NCBI RefSeq assembly: GCF_947623445.1
Contig: NC_135247.1
Location: 15,440,501 to 15,504,500, forward strand
Source of the DNA: Clavelina lepadiformis
Lineage: Eukaryota; Chordata; Ascidiacea; Aplousobranchia; Clavelinidae
Reading direction: 5' to 3'
Length of the DNA: 64,000 bases
Within the stretch, counting starts at the first letter, position 1; each line of letters starts with the position of its first letter. The notes beneath the pieces were generated by a model. It saw only the letters and a program-made list of their open reading frames with translations. It was not told the DNA's origin and did not search any database. This document shows, in pieces, positions 1-13,800 of the stretch. The translations under genes were made by a program, and so were the position numbers.

Positions 1-126
1 ACTTGTTTCTTATCTATTTGGGGGATTAATAATTCTCAAGCACCACAACTACTTGAGCCATGGGGCTAAAGTTAAAAACGAATTAAAGTGTAAATATTAG
101 TAAGTTTAACAGATGGTTCTGCTTAC

Positions 127-1856
127 GTTTACAAGATGGACCATCCGAAATACTATGCACACACTTGCATGTGGCATTGCGCTTCACACGGCCGGCATTT
201 GGTAGATCGAAACACAAATGTTCACAGCCGCCTTTAGACAATACAAAACGTGTAGATTACGATATTTATAAAAGACATTGTCAAAGTTAATAAAAAATCG
301 GTGACGATCAATGAGTTTATGACGCAAAACTGCAAGACCGATTGCACGATAAATTTACTCACATAAAACTTTGCCGACGACACTAAACGCTTGAGTATTT
401 TCTCAGGACAACAGTTCAGCAAACGAAACTAAAATAACTTTAACAATACGCTTTCGTACCGTTATCGTGAGCACAGATCTTCGTTCTTCCGAGCATCAGC
501 GGAGGTTGACGTTTGGAGCTGTACACGACGATGTTTTTGATGTCCTGGGACAGTCCTCTGGCAAGAAGGTTAGAGGAGCCGCAGTCATTTCTCAAGTCGC
601 ACGTCGATATAGAACCACCTTCGTAGTGACTGAAAGACGAATTGTAATTTGCGAGTTGAGTCCAAGCTTTACTACCGTCTAATTTAGATTATATTTTAAA
701 AAATATTAGCGTTGATGAGAAGATAAGCTTCGTTTGTAGTGTTTGTTTCACCCAACTTTGGAGTTATTTTTTATACCGTGTTTACATTTTTACATAACTG
801 TTTGGCCGATGCTATTGTTATGTATCTGTACATACGTTTAGTGCAGTGTAAAGTAAAATATATGATGTTTCGCAGAACGTGGTAGTGTTGGCATATGCTC
901 GATTTTTTTTTAATCAAAAGTCGACTGTACACAGCTAACCTGTCAGCCCAGTACAAGGAACCATCATAGAAACTGATACCGTACGTCCTCGATTGACCGG
1001 AGTGCACAATTGTGGTTTGCCGGTTTCCATTCAGATCGGACGAATATATTTTATCTGACCTGGCATCAGACCAGAACAGTTTATGACCCTGCAAGCAGAC
1101 GAGTTCAAAACACGGCTTACCACAATTTCCTCAAAATTTAAGTCGTATTAACTTTAAACAAACAATCCCTTTAGATATAGAAATACAGCGGCAGACCTTG
1201 TGGTCAATGGTGAGCCCATTAGGCCATCCCAGGTCCTTCAGAATCTGAGTCGAATTCGAGCCATCCAACAGCATACGATAGATGGAGGCGTCGGAACCCC
1301 AGTCGCTTACGAAGAGGAATCCAAGTGACGGATGAACAGCAATCGCGCGCAGTTTCTCCCCGACACGTTTGATGGTGTATGCGAACTTGCCATCCATACG
1401 AACCACCTTATCACACAAGAACAAGCTTTAGTATGTTACAAAACAGAAGCAACTTGAAGAATATATTACAATGCCTTAGTTGATAGCTGTAACCGATTAA
1501 AAGTCTTGGCCATATAGTCGACAGTGCAAAATTTTCAGAAAGTAATAAAAAATTAGCGATACCTTTATAAGATCTAAGCCTGAGTCGGTCCAGTAAATGT
1601 TTCTAGCAATCCAGTCCACGGCAATGCCTTCAAATCGCTCGTCCATTAACCTGCGTTACACAACACGGAGAGTAATTATAAACTGTCTGGAGATGGTCGG
1701 CGGTCAAGCAACGTGGAATTATTGAGAGCAACCTGGCGGAACTGGACTGCTCGTCACTGCCGTAAGGGGAATAAACTAGCCATTGTGACGTATGATCACG
1801 TGTTGATGCGTGGATCGAACTGGTGCCAGCGTCGATCCAAATGATAGTGTGGTTTT
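127..1856 (-). other. LRP1: LRP1-like exons 40-45: fifth YWTD beta-propeller and EGF repeat, gene continues off left edge
   Basis: Exons: 1733-1856, 1563-1650, 1197-1406, 940-1088, 460-629 (propeller), 127-231 (EGF). Blade motifs: [63 protein letters not shown] and GSLYWAD. Exon 44 ends with the first EGF cysteine (KICAHDNG) and exon 45 continues GGCEHLCFD. The phase-1 donor at 126 shows that coding sequence resumes to the left of base 1. Confidence 0.88.
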
Positions 1857-4800
1857 CTGCAATGGGAACAAGTTGTAATAAGTTTAAAAGAAAAGTGCAC
1901 AGCGGTAATATTTAGCGAAATTTGAATGTAGGCTTTTCGGTTAGAATAAGGACGCATTGATAATACGATCTAACCTGCATAAAAATCGACTCCATTCGGA
2001 AGAGACAGATCTGTTATGGGAACCAAGGCATCCTCGTCTCCGTTTAGGTGAATTCCCATTAACGAATGGTCGTTGGAGTAAATTAGAAATTCTTCCAGGC
2101 CTTATAAAAAACATATTGTATCAAATTTACAAAGAGCCGGCTCTATCATAAAGAAAAACAGCGCGTATAGCAAGTCCAGTACCTTCGCACTCGCTGAAGT
2201 TGTTCAGGCTAGGCTTGTACCCGATGGTGCATTTGCAAGTTGTTCGACTAGAATCGTCAGGAACCGGAAGACACAAGTGCTCACAACCTCCATTTCCAAC
2301 GTAACACGGACTAGAAACGACAGAGCATTGCGGTCACACGATTAGAAACAGTTCGAAGAAATTAGTAAAAGTTTGTGAAATATTGCTAAATTTCTTGGCA
2401 TAGACGACTATTACGAAAATCAACAGTATTTCATCTCTATCAACAAAGTTAAATGGCTAATCAAAAACCAGATGGTTTTATTATATAAATATATAAACGA
2501 AATGGAAAATAAAACAAAAAGACGTGTTACTCGTTCCATAAGTCGGTGATATTTTGCAGAGCAGGATCAAATATCAGCATGTCTGTGGGTTGTACGGTTT
2601 TTGTCCTCTTCAACGCGACCTGCCAGTCAGTGTTTGATGGTGTTTCTCTAGTAGCGAGATATATCGCACCTATTCAATCAATCATAAATTTAATTACGAG
2701 GAGGCACAATAAATTAGCATAAACGTTTTTGAATATTGCGATGCCGATGTTCAACAACGTATCGTGTTACTCTTTTCATGAAACAAAGCGGGTGGATATG
2801 ACAGTGAGCTGACCTTGTTTTGCCTTGTAAATCCAAACTTTATCGTGAGAAGCGACGGCAAATTCTGTCGCCGCTAGATGAAGGTCTTGGGTCGATCCAT
2901 CGCTATTGTCAATTCTGAACAGTGAAGCGTTGTAAATGCAGTAGAGAAAATCATCGAAAAACTGTAGGCCAGTGACATTGAAAGCAGATACCTGGACATG
3001 TCATTAAGACAAAAAATTAAACACTCTAACATGAAATCAATACTAAGCCCAATTAATATAAAACTAGCGACAGAAACAGATTGACTATGAACTAGTGTCA
3101 AACATGTTACTTAACGCTGCTGTGTATGGCATAGAAAAAGAAACAATTTCAATACTTACTTTTGTCAAAAGGCTGCCGTCCATATGCACGGAGTAAATGC
3201 CGTCATCCGCAGCAAAGTACAGCAAGCCACCAGGTACGTCAATGGTAAGATCACGTGGTTTACGAACACGACTCCAATCCGAGCCTGTAGTTCGGTTTTC
3301 AAGTCTGTACTTGAATCTGCGAACACAAGTAAACTGTTGTCTGAATCTCACTTGTTTGAAGCAAATTTGCTTGTAACGTATGCGCATAAAGACAGCAACA
3401 AGAGGTGATGTTGCTTTCCGCGTTCTTGTCTTGTGAAACAGGTATCAGCGGTTTATCCCAAATCGCGGCTGTATTAAACCCCATTACCACTACATGGCCC
3501 TACCAATACAGGGATTTCAAGCAATCACCCGGGATTTTCCGCAGAACAGCCAAAGCAAAAGCTGGCAACTTAATTTAACACGAAATAGGTCACCTGCCGT
3601 CCATTGACACGACACTGATGCGAGCCGATGACGTCGACTCTTCTTGGGAGGTCCAGAACACCTTGTCGCGTAACCAGTCAACAGCTAGACCGGAAATCTT
3701 TGGTGAATCTGAAACAAGTGTGAAGTGTTAGATGTGTTTAATGAAACGAAAGTATTGAAATATGGTGCACAGCATTTTATAGCTTACATGTGTTTATGTA
3801 AGCTATAAATGTTATTGATGTTGATGTCTTGATGTTGTTCACTACGGGCCAAGACTCAGTAACCAATTTACCAAACGCATAACGCACTAAACATTAATTT
3901 TATTAGCAAGAAAATAACAACATAAACAAACCGCTTCCAACAACGGTTTCCACCCCGGTCCCATTCAAATAACATCGTCTTATCTCTTGCCGTTCGTCGT
4001 CACTCCAGTAAATTTGGTCACGTGAGGCTTGGTAGGCCAATCGGGTTGCGACTGAAAGATACGGCTTGGACAGAGAGTAAGTGGCGCTGTAGTTTAAATT
4101 ATCAAGCGAAAGACCACGAATCTGAAAAGCCATTTAGGACGAAACATTTAAACCCTCATAGTAAGCTATACGTGCACATTTCACTCGCACGCAACGACGA
4201 ACTGACCTCGTATTTCTGGGACAAGAGCAAAAAGGTGTCGATTGAGATGCAGGTGCGGCCGTCCGGGGCGAGCCGGGCGATGTACGGGCACGAGCACTTG
4301 TACGATAGCGAAAGCGGGGAATCCCCGGGTATGATCAAGCACAAACCGTGGCAGGGGTTTTCCGAACAAGGGTTCGCGGGAGCTGCAAACAGAGATGATA
4401 ATAATCATGTTAAGTTGCAGCCGAAGGTGATAGGCCTTTTGTTTAAATATTACAGTCGCAATGCAAACGCAAAACTGCATTTCAAACGACCATCCAGAAG
4501 CTGTTCGGCCAAAAAGAAAAATTTCAATCTCACCGATTCCACTCTGTGAGTCTCGCAACGGCTGTCTGCTTTCATGGTACGCCTTGATGTCGAAAGGTTT
4601 GTTAAAGGAAAGTTCCAGTACAGTGGCGTTTCGGCCAGGCCATTTGCTAGCTGACGCTATGACAGTCGTGCGCCACTCAGTCCAAATGAGCTGATGGGCG
4701 AAGGTTGTGATGCCAAAAGGGTGGGACAGCCAGTCCACGTGATATACGGCGACGAACTGGTCACTACCGTCATATTTGGCAGACCATATCATGTCAATCC

Positions 4801-7800
4801 TGGTAATATTTGAAAGACTTATTACTTACCGACAAGCAGTCTACTAGAATTATGAACCTGTACTAACTGCTTGAATAAAAGAAATAAGAGGCAAAAAAAT
4901 TGCCTGGCCAAAGCGCACATAACATAACTGCAAGTTGTAATAACAGAGTTGTTCAATTCAATTCAATAAAATTAGTTTGAAAATCTCACTTGGCGTCTCC
5001 CCAGTATATTCGGTTTTCAAGGTAGTCGATTGTGAGACCATTTGGCCAACCGCTCTTATCCGGCCCTGGCTTCCAGAGAATGGTGCGGTTGGTCCCAGCC
5101 ATGGTTGCCCGCTCCACCCGTGCATTGTCCGCTTCCCAGTCGGTCCAGAACATGAGCCTGCATGGGTGAAATTTGTGGTTAATAACACGGTACCGTATGC
5201 ATAGTGATTGTGATACAGTATATGGTTTTGGACTTGTTAAATGTAAGCTTAAAATGGACTTTGTTTGCAAAATGTTGTGGATAGACACATTTCAGAGTTT
5301 TTAACAACTGATTTATTTATTGTTCTTTGTTAATTAAGTTATACCATAACAAAGTTGCAATTGCGTAAAATTTCCCCCTATTGGGTATCACTCCCTACTG
5401 ACCCAAATCTGGGGTCAACTGCTATCGCCCTGGGGCTATCCACGTCCCCGGCGATCAGGACGCTCCGGTCCCGCCCGTCCAGATCGGCCACCTCGATGTG
5501 GTCCAAGTCTGCATCAACGAAATATATCCGGTCGGCAATCCAGTCGACGGCTATGCCCTCTGGAGTTGCCAGACCTCTCGATATGATAACACGACTTGCG
5601 TTCACTTGTAAGGTTTTGTCTGCAACAAGTAACAATGTTCTGTTGTTAAGTTTGTTTATAACTGACCTATAACACACCCTGGCCATCCATAAAGTATATA
5701 ATGTTTTACTAACAGTGATACTGAAAATACAGAAAGTACAAATAGTTTATAAAAGTGGTAAAATAAAACCAGTAAGTTAACAGCGTTGTAAAAATCAGAC
5801 ATAAGTAACTGGAAAACTTGTTAAAGAAATTCACCGTTTGCATTGTATGAAATGTTTGCCCTGGTGATAGTGTCTTGTAGAACGTCGGTGTAAAATAGGT
5901 AGTTTTTCTCGTAGTGAAAATCAAGCGCAAGAATGTGTCTGGCGCCACCCACAAGTATCTCGGACTTCTGTTTTGCGTCACTTGAATCCAACACACGACT
6001 CGTTTTCAAGACCGTGCTGTGGTACAACAACATGACAATTTAAATTGATGAATACACACTTTCTACTTGCGGTAATAGTGGTTGATTAAATTGCATGAAT
6101 GTTGGGTGATAAATGAAGGTAATAATAAGGTTTAATAAATTAAGGTTATAAACTGTAATAGCCAACCATTAACGAGACCAAGCTACATTTACGCTTAACA
6201 GCTTTAATGATATTAACTTCGTAATAGTAAGTTTCGTGAAGGTAAATTAAACACAATACAGTAGAGCACGGGCGCTGAACTTACTACTTTATGGTATGTC
6301 GGCTGCAGTATAATAGAAATGGTGGGGGATCCGGCTTATCAAAAGCGCAGATAGACCTATCAGGATAAGATTGGTCGAGGTGCCAACCATCATAACAACT
6401 ACAGCGATATGATGACAGCTCGGCGGTACAATTTTGACTGCACCTTCCTCGTTTAGAGCAATACTGGATATCTGTGATAAATATTTTTGATCATTGAAAT
6501 TTCTTCATCTTTGATGTTTTTATGCGCGAAAGAGCAGGGGCTGTTATTAATGTGTCATGGTTGGAAGAGTTGCACGATGGCAAAACAATTATACAGATAA
6601 ACTGGAAATTAACTAAGCATTTAACCTTCGATAAATTATTATTATAGATCTATTTTAAAACATTTACTTTTCTACATTTACAATAAGTCTTCAAAGTTCA
6701 AACTGATTGTAATTACATTGGCAAGTTCGTTCGTCGTCCGCCAGTTCTTTGCCCTTAGGACAGGAACAGACAAAGCCGACATCGGTCTCAGTACAAGTGT
6801 GGCTACATCCGGCATCTTCGCAAGTACCGTGCGACGCTGCGTCAAAATTAATATCGTTTTAACATGTGGTGACTACATAAGTCGTGACGTAATATTCTGA
6901 CCAGAAGAAGACCTCGGAATATTTACGTACAGGTGGGCGTTGATAAAATGTAAACTTTCGTTTGATTTACTCCAAATATGACTATAAGCTTACACAGGTG
7001 CCGACTTACTGCAGTTGAATTCGTCCATTTCGTTTAGACATTCCTTTCTGCCGTCACAGCGCTTAACGCACACATTGGCCGCGTAGAAGGCACGAGTTAA
7101 ACAACGGATCTTGTGAATAGAAATTAATTTGTCTTAAGTTATTGTCCAAATTATTATTTTGTTTCTAATTAACTATAAAGTATTGTTATAACTTAAGTAA
7201 TCCGCTGTTAAAAAATAAATAGGTGATTCATGGCTCCTTTGAAAGATTTTAAAGAAATGTATCAACCAAATATTTTTTTCGTTTTACCACAACCGATGTT
7301 GAAAGCAGAAGAGTTAATCTTCCCTTGTTTTCACGTTCCGTACTGGCTTAAAACTGCTTGGCAAATTCTCACACTTGTGAGGCAATTCTCCCAACTGTAA
7401 CCTACGGTAACACTAACGTGGTTAAACGAACCTGTTTATAACCACCAACAGTAGGACATGAGCAATTGGTTTCATCAGATTTATCATTGCATTCGTCTTC
7501 GCCATCGCACCACCACGATTGATAGATACATTGTCGACCCGATGCACACAAGCGCTGGTGGGGCGGGCATGTTGTCTCTGAGAAAATTAGAGGAAGTTGA
7601 TCGTTCAGGGAGTATTTAACTATGGGTTGGAGTCTGTTATTGTTGCATGAGGTTGATGATTATAAAGGATTAAGGTTAATTAAGATTGTTGACTTTGGTT
7701 ATAACAATACAAGAACATGGACACACGGTAAAGTATATCATGATTTAAAGCTAGCCATTTATGAAATCCTTTTCCAGCGCATTAAATAATAACCATTTTC

Positions 7801-10800
7801 GTCCGTATTTTAATTCCTTATTTCATTAATTCAATTATAGTAAAGGTATTCAGAAAAGCATAAGTTAAAAAAACGGAAAAATATTAAACAAGTTGTTAAA
7901 TTTTCCAGTCATTACGTGAACTTACTTGTGCAATTTTCTTCGTCGCTTCTATCTGGGCAATCTATGTCTCCATCGCAATACCAGCTTCTTGGGATACATC
8001 GAGCGTCGGCTTTGGTGCCATTTCCACATGGGGTCTCGTTTGGGTTAACGCAACGAGCTGGGGCAGTCGACGGGGTGACTAGCCCGCAGTTGACCTCGTC
8101 TGACCCATCACCTTAAACATTCACTCACTTTTCAAAATTGGATGAAAACAGGGTATCAGGTTGTCTTAGGTTCGAACGTAGTTTGTTTTTGATAAAGTTT
8201 GTTTATTTTTTACTTTTTAAAACTTTGAATTAAATAATTCGCTTACCGCAGTCATCTTCGCTGTCGCAGACCCACTGGGGTAAAATACATGCTCCCTTCT
8301 TACACGAGAACTCAGACTCGCTGCATTTAGTGTAAGCTGTTAAAAGAAGAATAACTTTAACATTGATCTGGGCTCCATAGACAGTGGATAGGTCATAGAT
8401 TGCTGTATCACAACCCGCAAAATTCGAAAACTAAATGAGTTTTCGGAATCTAATCTATGTGGGGGGCCTTGACCAGAAAAAGGTTGCGAAACACTGCCTT
8501 AACGTACGTTTCGGCAAAAGGGACGGCTTGGAAATATTTTACTTACTGCAGTTGTCAATTTCGTCAGACCCGTCGCTGCAATCATTGTCCGCGTCACAAC
8601 GCCAACTATCCGGTATACAGTAGCCAGTTCGACACGCATAGTGGCCGGCTGGGCAGGTGCGGTCTGAAAATAAAACGACGACGATGGTTAGCTTGCAAGC
8701 GCTATTCAAATTTCATTGAACTGAATTTCCCCTTTCTTTAGCACACAATAATCCTTATTGGATGAGAGTTTCGGAGTAGAAATTCTTTTAGTTTTCATGA
8801 AAACTTTGAGCTCAATGGAGCTCAGGAAAAAGTTATCAAACATTCCAAGTTTTTTCACTTTGCTTTAAACAAGGATTGCTGCAAATTTGCAGTTTATAAC
8901 GCTTTCAATATTGACTGGTATTTGTGGTACCGATCAATACACGAAGGATAACAGAAGAGATGGATAAAATCCCGCGATTACCTGCGCATGTTTCGTCGGA
9001 TTCATCTTCACCATCTATGCAGTCTTTTTCTCTGTCGCACACCCACCGTGATGAGATGCACATTCCGGATGCGTTGCATCGAAAACGATCCTCTCCGCAT
9101 GTGGAGGTAGCTGGAAGATTCAGAGGAAGAAATTTGTTTAATCATCTTCTAAGTGTACAATCACTCAAAATATACAGAAAATTTTTCTTAATCCAAACTA
9201 TATTTTCGCAAATAAGTCTTATGTGTAACATTATTTACAATATATAGGAGGTCGTATTTGCACAAGCTTCACATAGTTTAGAAAGCGAAAGAGAGAATGT
9301 AGGCAAACTGTTTATAAATAGAAGATTAGCACAGTGTTAGTGAAACCAATACAAACCTTATGATAAAAATTGTTGCCAACACGTTCAAGTTCCAACGGCG
9401 TATGTTTACTGAAATACTAGAAGTAAATTTACTCACTGCATAGCGCTGGCGATTCATCACTGTTGTCCTTGCAGTCATTGTCGCGGTCACAGAGCCATTT
9501 GTTCGATATGCAGTGACCGTTGTCGCATTCAAAGTAATCTGTTCCGCAATGGGAAGGAGACGTGTAGTTGATTTTTTCTGTAAAATGATATTTATAAGTT
9601 GGCTTGTTTAACCAAAACGCACAGACTGAACAGCAAACTTAAAATTGACGGGATTAAGATTTGTATTTTTTTTTGTTATAATGCATTTGCATCAGAAACA
9701 TAGTCTCAGACTTAAACAATTTTTGGGTAATTCTGTCCGCTTAATATAGAATTACATCACCAATTTTTCTGAAACTTTAACGTATTTACCAATGCAAGAA
9801 AATCCGTCTATGGTTGGTAACTTGTTTTCCGGACACAAGCACGCATAAAACGGTTCGACTGGTATCGGAACACAAATTTCTGTACATCGTGAATTCACGC
9901 AACTGTTGGAAGGAGTCTGTGCCGACGGGTTAAATGCGACAACCTAGAAATGCGATTGTAATTAATTGGAAATGCTTATGATTAAACTGTTATTGTTTAC
10001 ATATCTTATTGTATGATCATCGCCACGGTAATATACGTACGGCAATTAGCAACTACCACGGCAGGCATTCAATATAATCACTACAAAATAATATCGTGTT
10101 TGTACCGAACCACGACAGCATTCGAAAATATAAATTAGGCAGCGATAATATTTCTTACAAACAAAATACAAAAATCCTAACTGTTTGACTTGTAAACGCA
10201 ATAACTTGGTATAAAATTTAAAGATGCCATGATAATAACTCAACTGATAAATGACTAATTAATTAACTCACATTTAAAATAGGTGGACCATCGTGCATAA
10301 CATGCTCAACAGTTCCACTCGGTGGATGGGATGTATTTTTCATGGCGAGATCGATATTTAGACGGTATATGTCGCCGGTCCTGTATTCCGACCAGTACAG
10401 GTAACGTATTAATGGCCCAGGTTGATCGTCGTTGTCTAAATCTCCTTCGAAAAAAGTGACGGCAAAAGGATTGCTGACGTAACCAAGGAAGCCAGACGTG
10501 GTACTGGTCAACAGCACCTGTAGAATTCGGTGAAAAAATTATTTGACTACTTAAATATTTTCTTTTAAAAATGTGAAAATTATAGAAAGACTTGCAGTTA
10601 AAGTTTTAAAAAATCTGAAAGGATTAAGTACCATTCTGTTGCTGCCATTTGTGTGAATGCATTCAATCCTATCGTGGTAAGCTTCCACCCAGTACAGCAT
10701 GCTTCTCGTGCGATCAATGGCTAAACCATTTGGCCACACTACGTCGATACCTGAACAAATGAAATAAAAATACACGTTCATAACACCATACGCGCATCTA

Positions 10801-13800
10801 ACATACGATACATCCAGTTTAAATGCAAACAGATCTTTATTAAAAGCCGACTCAGTTACAGAGCACATAACCAAGATGCATAGACAAATAGAGCGAATGA
10901 ACTCGCCGTCGCCAAGTGTAAGAGTGGTCACGTTATTGCCGTTCATCCAAGCACTTCTAATGCCGCCCGAGTGTGGCGCTCTCATCACCACGCTCCAAAA
11001 CATCAACCTTAAAAGACGTCGTACAACTTATAAAGGCACTTATGCGGCTACTCTGCAATATCGACATACCCTTCAGACGGGTGAAGAACTATCGACCGTG
11101 GTAAGCCCTGTTCTTGGAAGACGATTTTTCGGTTCGTTTTAGGCGGTTCGAAACGACTTATGCGAGGGTAATTGTCCAGGCGGGTCGAGCCATCAATTGC
11201 TTGGGCGTTGCTGAAATTAGCGACGTTAATTGTACGGTAAACGTAGTCCGTCCAGTAGACATTGTCGGTAGTCCAGTCAATGGCTAATCCGTTACATGAG
11301 TGCATCGTGCCGCCTAATAACGCTGGCTGTAAAAAAAATGAAATAAATTTCCGAACAGAAAAGTGCCCCTGCTGTTAAAAGATAGGTGTTAATCATGATA
11401 TTAATTAGACGACGCAAAGATCATGACTTAAACGATGATTTCAGCTTACAGATTATCTCAAGTCTAATAAAGATTAAATTTCACGTCACGGCGGACTAAC
11501 ATAAACTGCGGGAGGTTTCAGGCATCAGACAATTTTTAAACAAAACCAAACAAATCACTCACCTCGTGCAGTGTTTCATAGTCGTCGGCTTGATAGAATA
11601 CGAGTCGGTCTTGTCTGTTTCGATCCCTGCTCGTCCATTCACATGACAAGTGTTATGTAACGTTCTTAAATGACTAGTACGCGATTATTGCGTAATATAC
11701 AGTAATTGGGATTTATACATAACGCTAACCTATAAAAATCAAACGCTCTAGGTATCTGCAGGTTTTCAACGGGAATAAAGGGTGGCGTTGTCTGCTTACT
11801 GCCGATTGGATACAAGGAAGTGCCTTTTATTTCGCCCGCATTTTCCTTGCTGTAGACCAAAAAAGTATCCTGGTGTTCTGGTTCTGCAAAAACATAAAAT
11901 AACCGAGGAAAAGGAAATTCCGAAAATATTAAGCTAGTTAATTACATTGCTATTAGGTCGCAACGCATCAAAATATGCTTCTATTTTAACAACATGCCAC
12001 AGGTGTCGCGGTCAATTCATACACTACGCCAGAAAGCAGAAAATTTTGTCTAATTAGAGTAAATTAGTTTGAGCAATTATCTTACGATTGCATGTTTGAC
12101 CATCATCGGCAAGTGTAAAGCCAGGGCGGCAAAAACATGTTCCAGACGTTGGCCCCGAGTGGCTTGAACCAAGAAGGCAAATCTGACTGCAAATGAGTCT
12201 TGCGCAACCGTTGTTGTCATCTGTCAAGGTACAATAGCAAGTCAAGTAGTTTTTAATTGTCCAACTGCGCATCTTGCCCTGTTTGTCGTGTAGCAAACTA
12301 TTCATTTGTAAATCGACGGCACACTGGCGCAAACAAACCTGGCTTTTGCATAAGAGGCTGGACAAAACGTACAGCGTGAAGATCTGTTAAATTCCCTTTA
12401 ATAACCACGGCGGGTCTGTCCGTAATATTCCAGGCGTCAGCACGTACAATGGCACCATTTGTAATATCGGCAAAGTACAGAAAACCTATCAAAAATATGT
12501 TTTGCGCTTTTAGTGAACTTAATGGAAGTTTGTAAGCTCCAATGCAGTAAACAGCTCATAAAGTGATGAAAAGTCATAAAGCTGCATTAAAGAATTGCGT
12601 AATTGTTTACCGTCAAAATATGCCGACGACAGAATTCGATTTTGTTGTGAGCTGAGAATGTTGTTTCTGTGACGTCCATTATAATCAACAGAATCAATGA
12701 TACCTAATAAAGGGTGCAGTGCATAACATTTAATGAATGGTTATCGCCCAACAAAAAGGCTTGAAGGAAACTAAATAACGTGGTTGGGCCAGTTACATGC
12801 GAGCAAAAAGCTGTTTTACATTACCTATGTCACCATCGGAAAAGTAAATACGTTTCCCGTAAATGTCTAAGCTAAGCGCCATCGGTCTGACAATCCTGCG
12901 GGTTACGATTGCGATTTTGTTTTGCCCATCCATGCTTGCTCGTAACATTTTAGGATACTTGCCATAGTCATTGAAAAACATTAAACTAAAAGAAAAAAGA
13001 AACTTTAAAACGCAGTCACGTAAGTTTTGTGTAAATGCTAATTGTTCCACAGCCAATATATGTTATGAAGGAAATACTTTGTCAAACAAAAAGATAAGAA
13101 ACATTGATGCACTAGGATCAATTTATGGCGATGGATGAATTGTGTTGGCAATTTAGTTCATTAAAGCACTCACACGTGTATGTCAATCAACATGTGATAG
13201 TCAGTATGTACCAACGTAGATTATGGAATAGTAGAATCAACATATTTTACGCATACCCAACCAAAGGGTCCAAAGCAAGACCATACAACATAGAAAGCGT
13301 AGGTTGTTGTAAGATGGTAACGCAAACAGGAATTTCAGTTACATTGCATACAAAAATGTTTTGAAAATCTGAATTTAAAAAGTAGACGTTTCCAGTAACC
13401 CAGTCAATTGCTATTTGAGGTGCAGCTGAAAAATAAAGCGCACAAAATTTAAAAGGTTCTGATTCTATGTAACAGCGCAAAAAGTATTTAAAAGTACATA
13501 TAACACAATGTTGCTAATAGCAACACACTAGCAACCTCTTAAGTGAAAAGTCAACAAAATGATCATAGAAACATGAAGAGACCGCACTTACCGTGCACGT
13601 CGTGCATTACTGGAAAGCTGCGAGGCGCTGCAAAATTGCTTATGTCAGCACAAAGCAAGATGGCTGGTGACGGAGGTGTGTCAAAATATTTTATCCAACA
13701 GGCTTCCTTCTTTTTCCAGTTGTAATCTATTGTCCAAGTTGCCCTGGGTTTGGCGAACGTTGATTCAATCCTTCCATTTGCATCCACTTGCTTTATCACA

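Noticed and set aside
467..682. 71-codon plus-strand ORF
   Set aside because: Antisense to LRP1-like exon 44 (460-629).
4022..4549. 175-codon plus-strand ORF
   Set aside because: It lies antisense to LRP1-like exons 32-34, whose EGF and propeller motifs and phases are clear; it exists only because those exons are GC-rich and stop-poor on the opposite strand.
5355..5672. 105-codon plus-strand ORF
   Set aside because: Antisense to LRP1-like exon 30, which has strong YWTD motifs.
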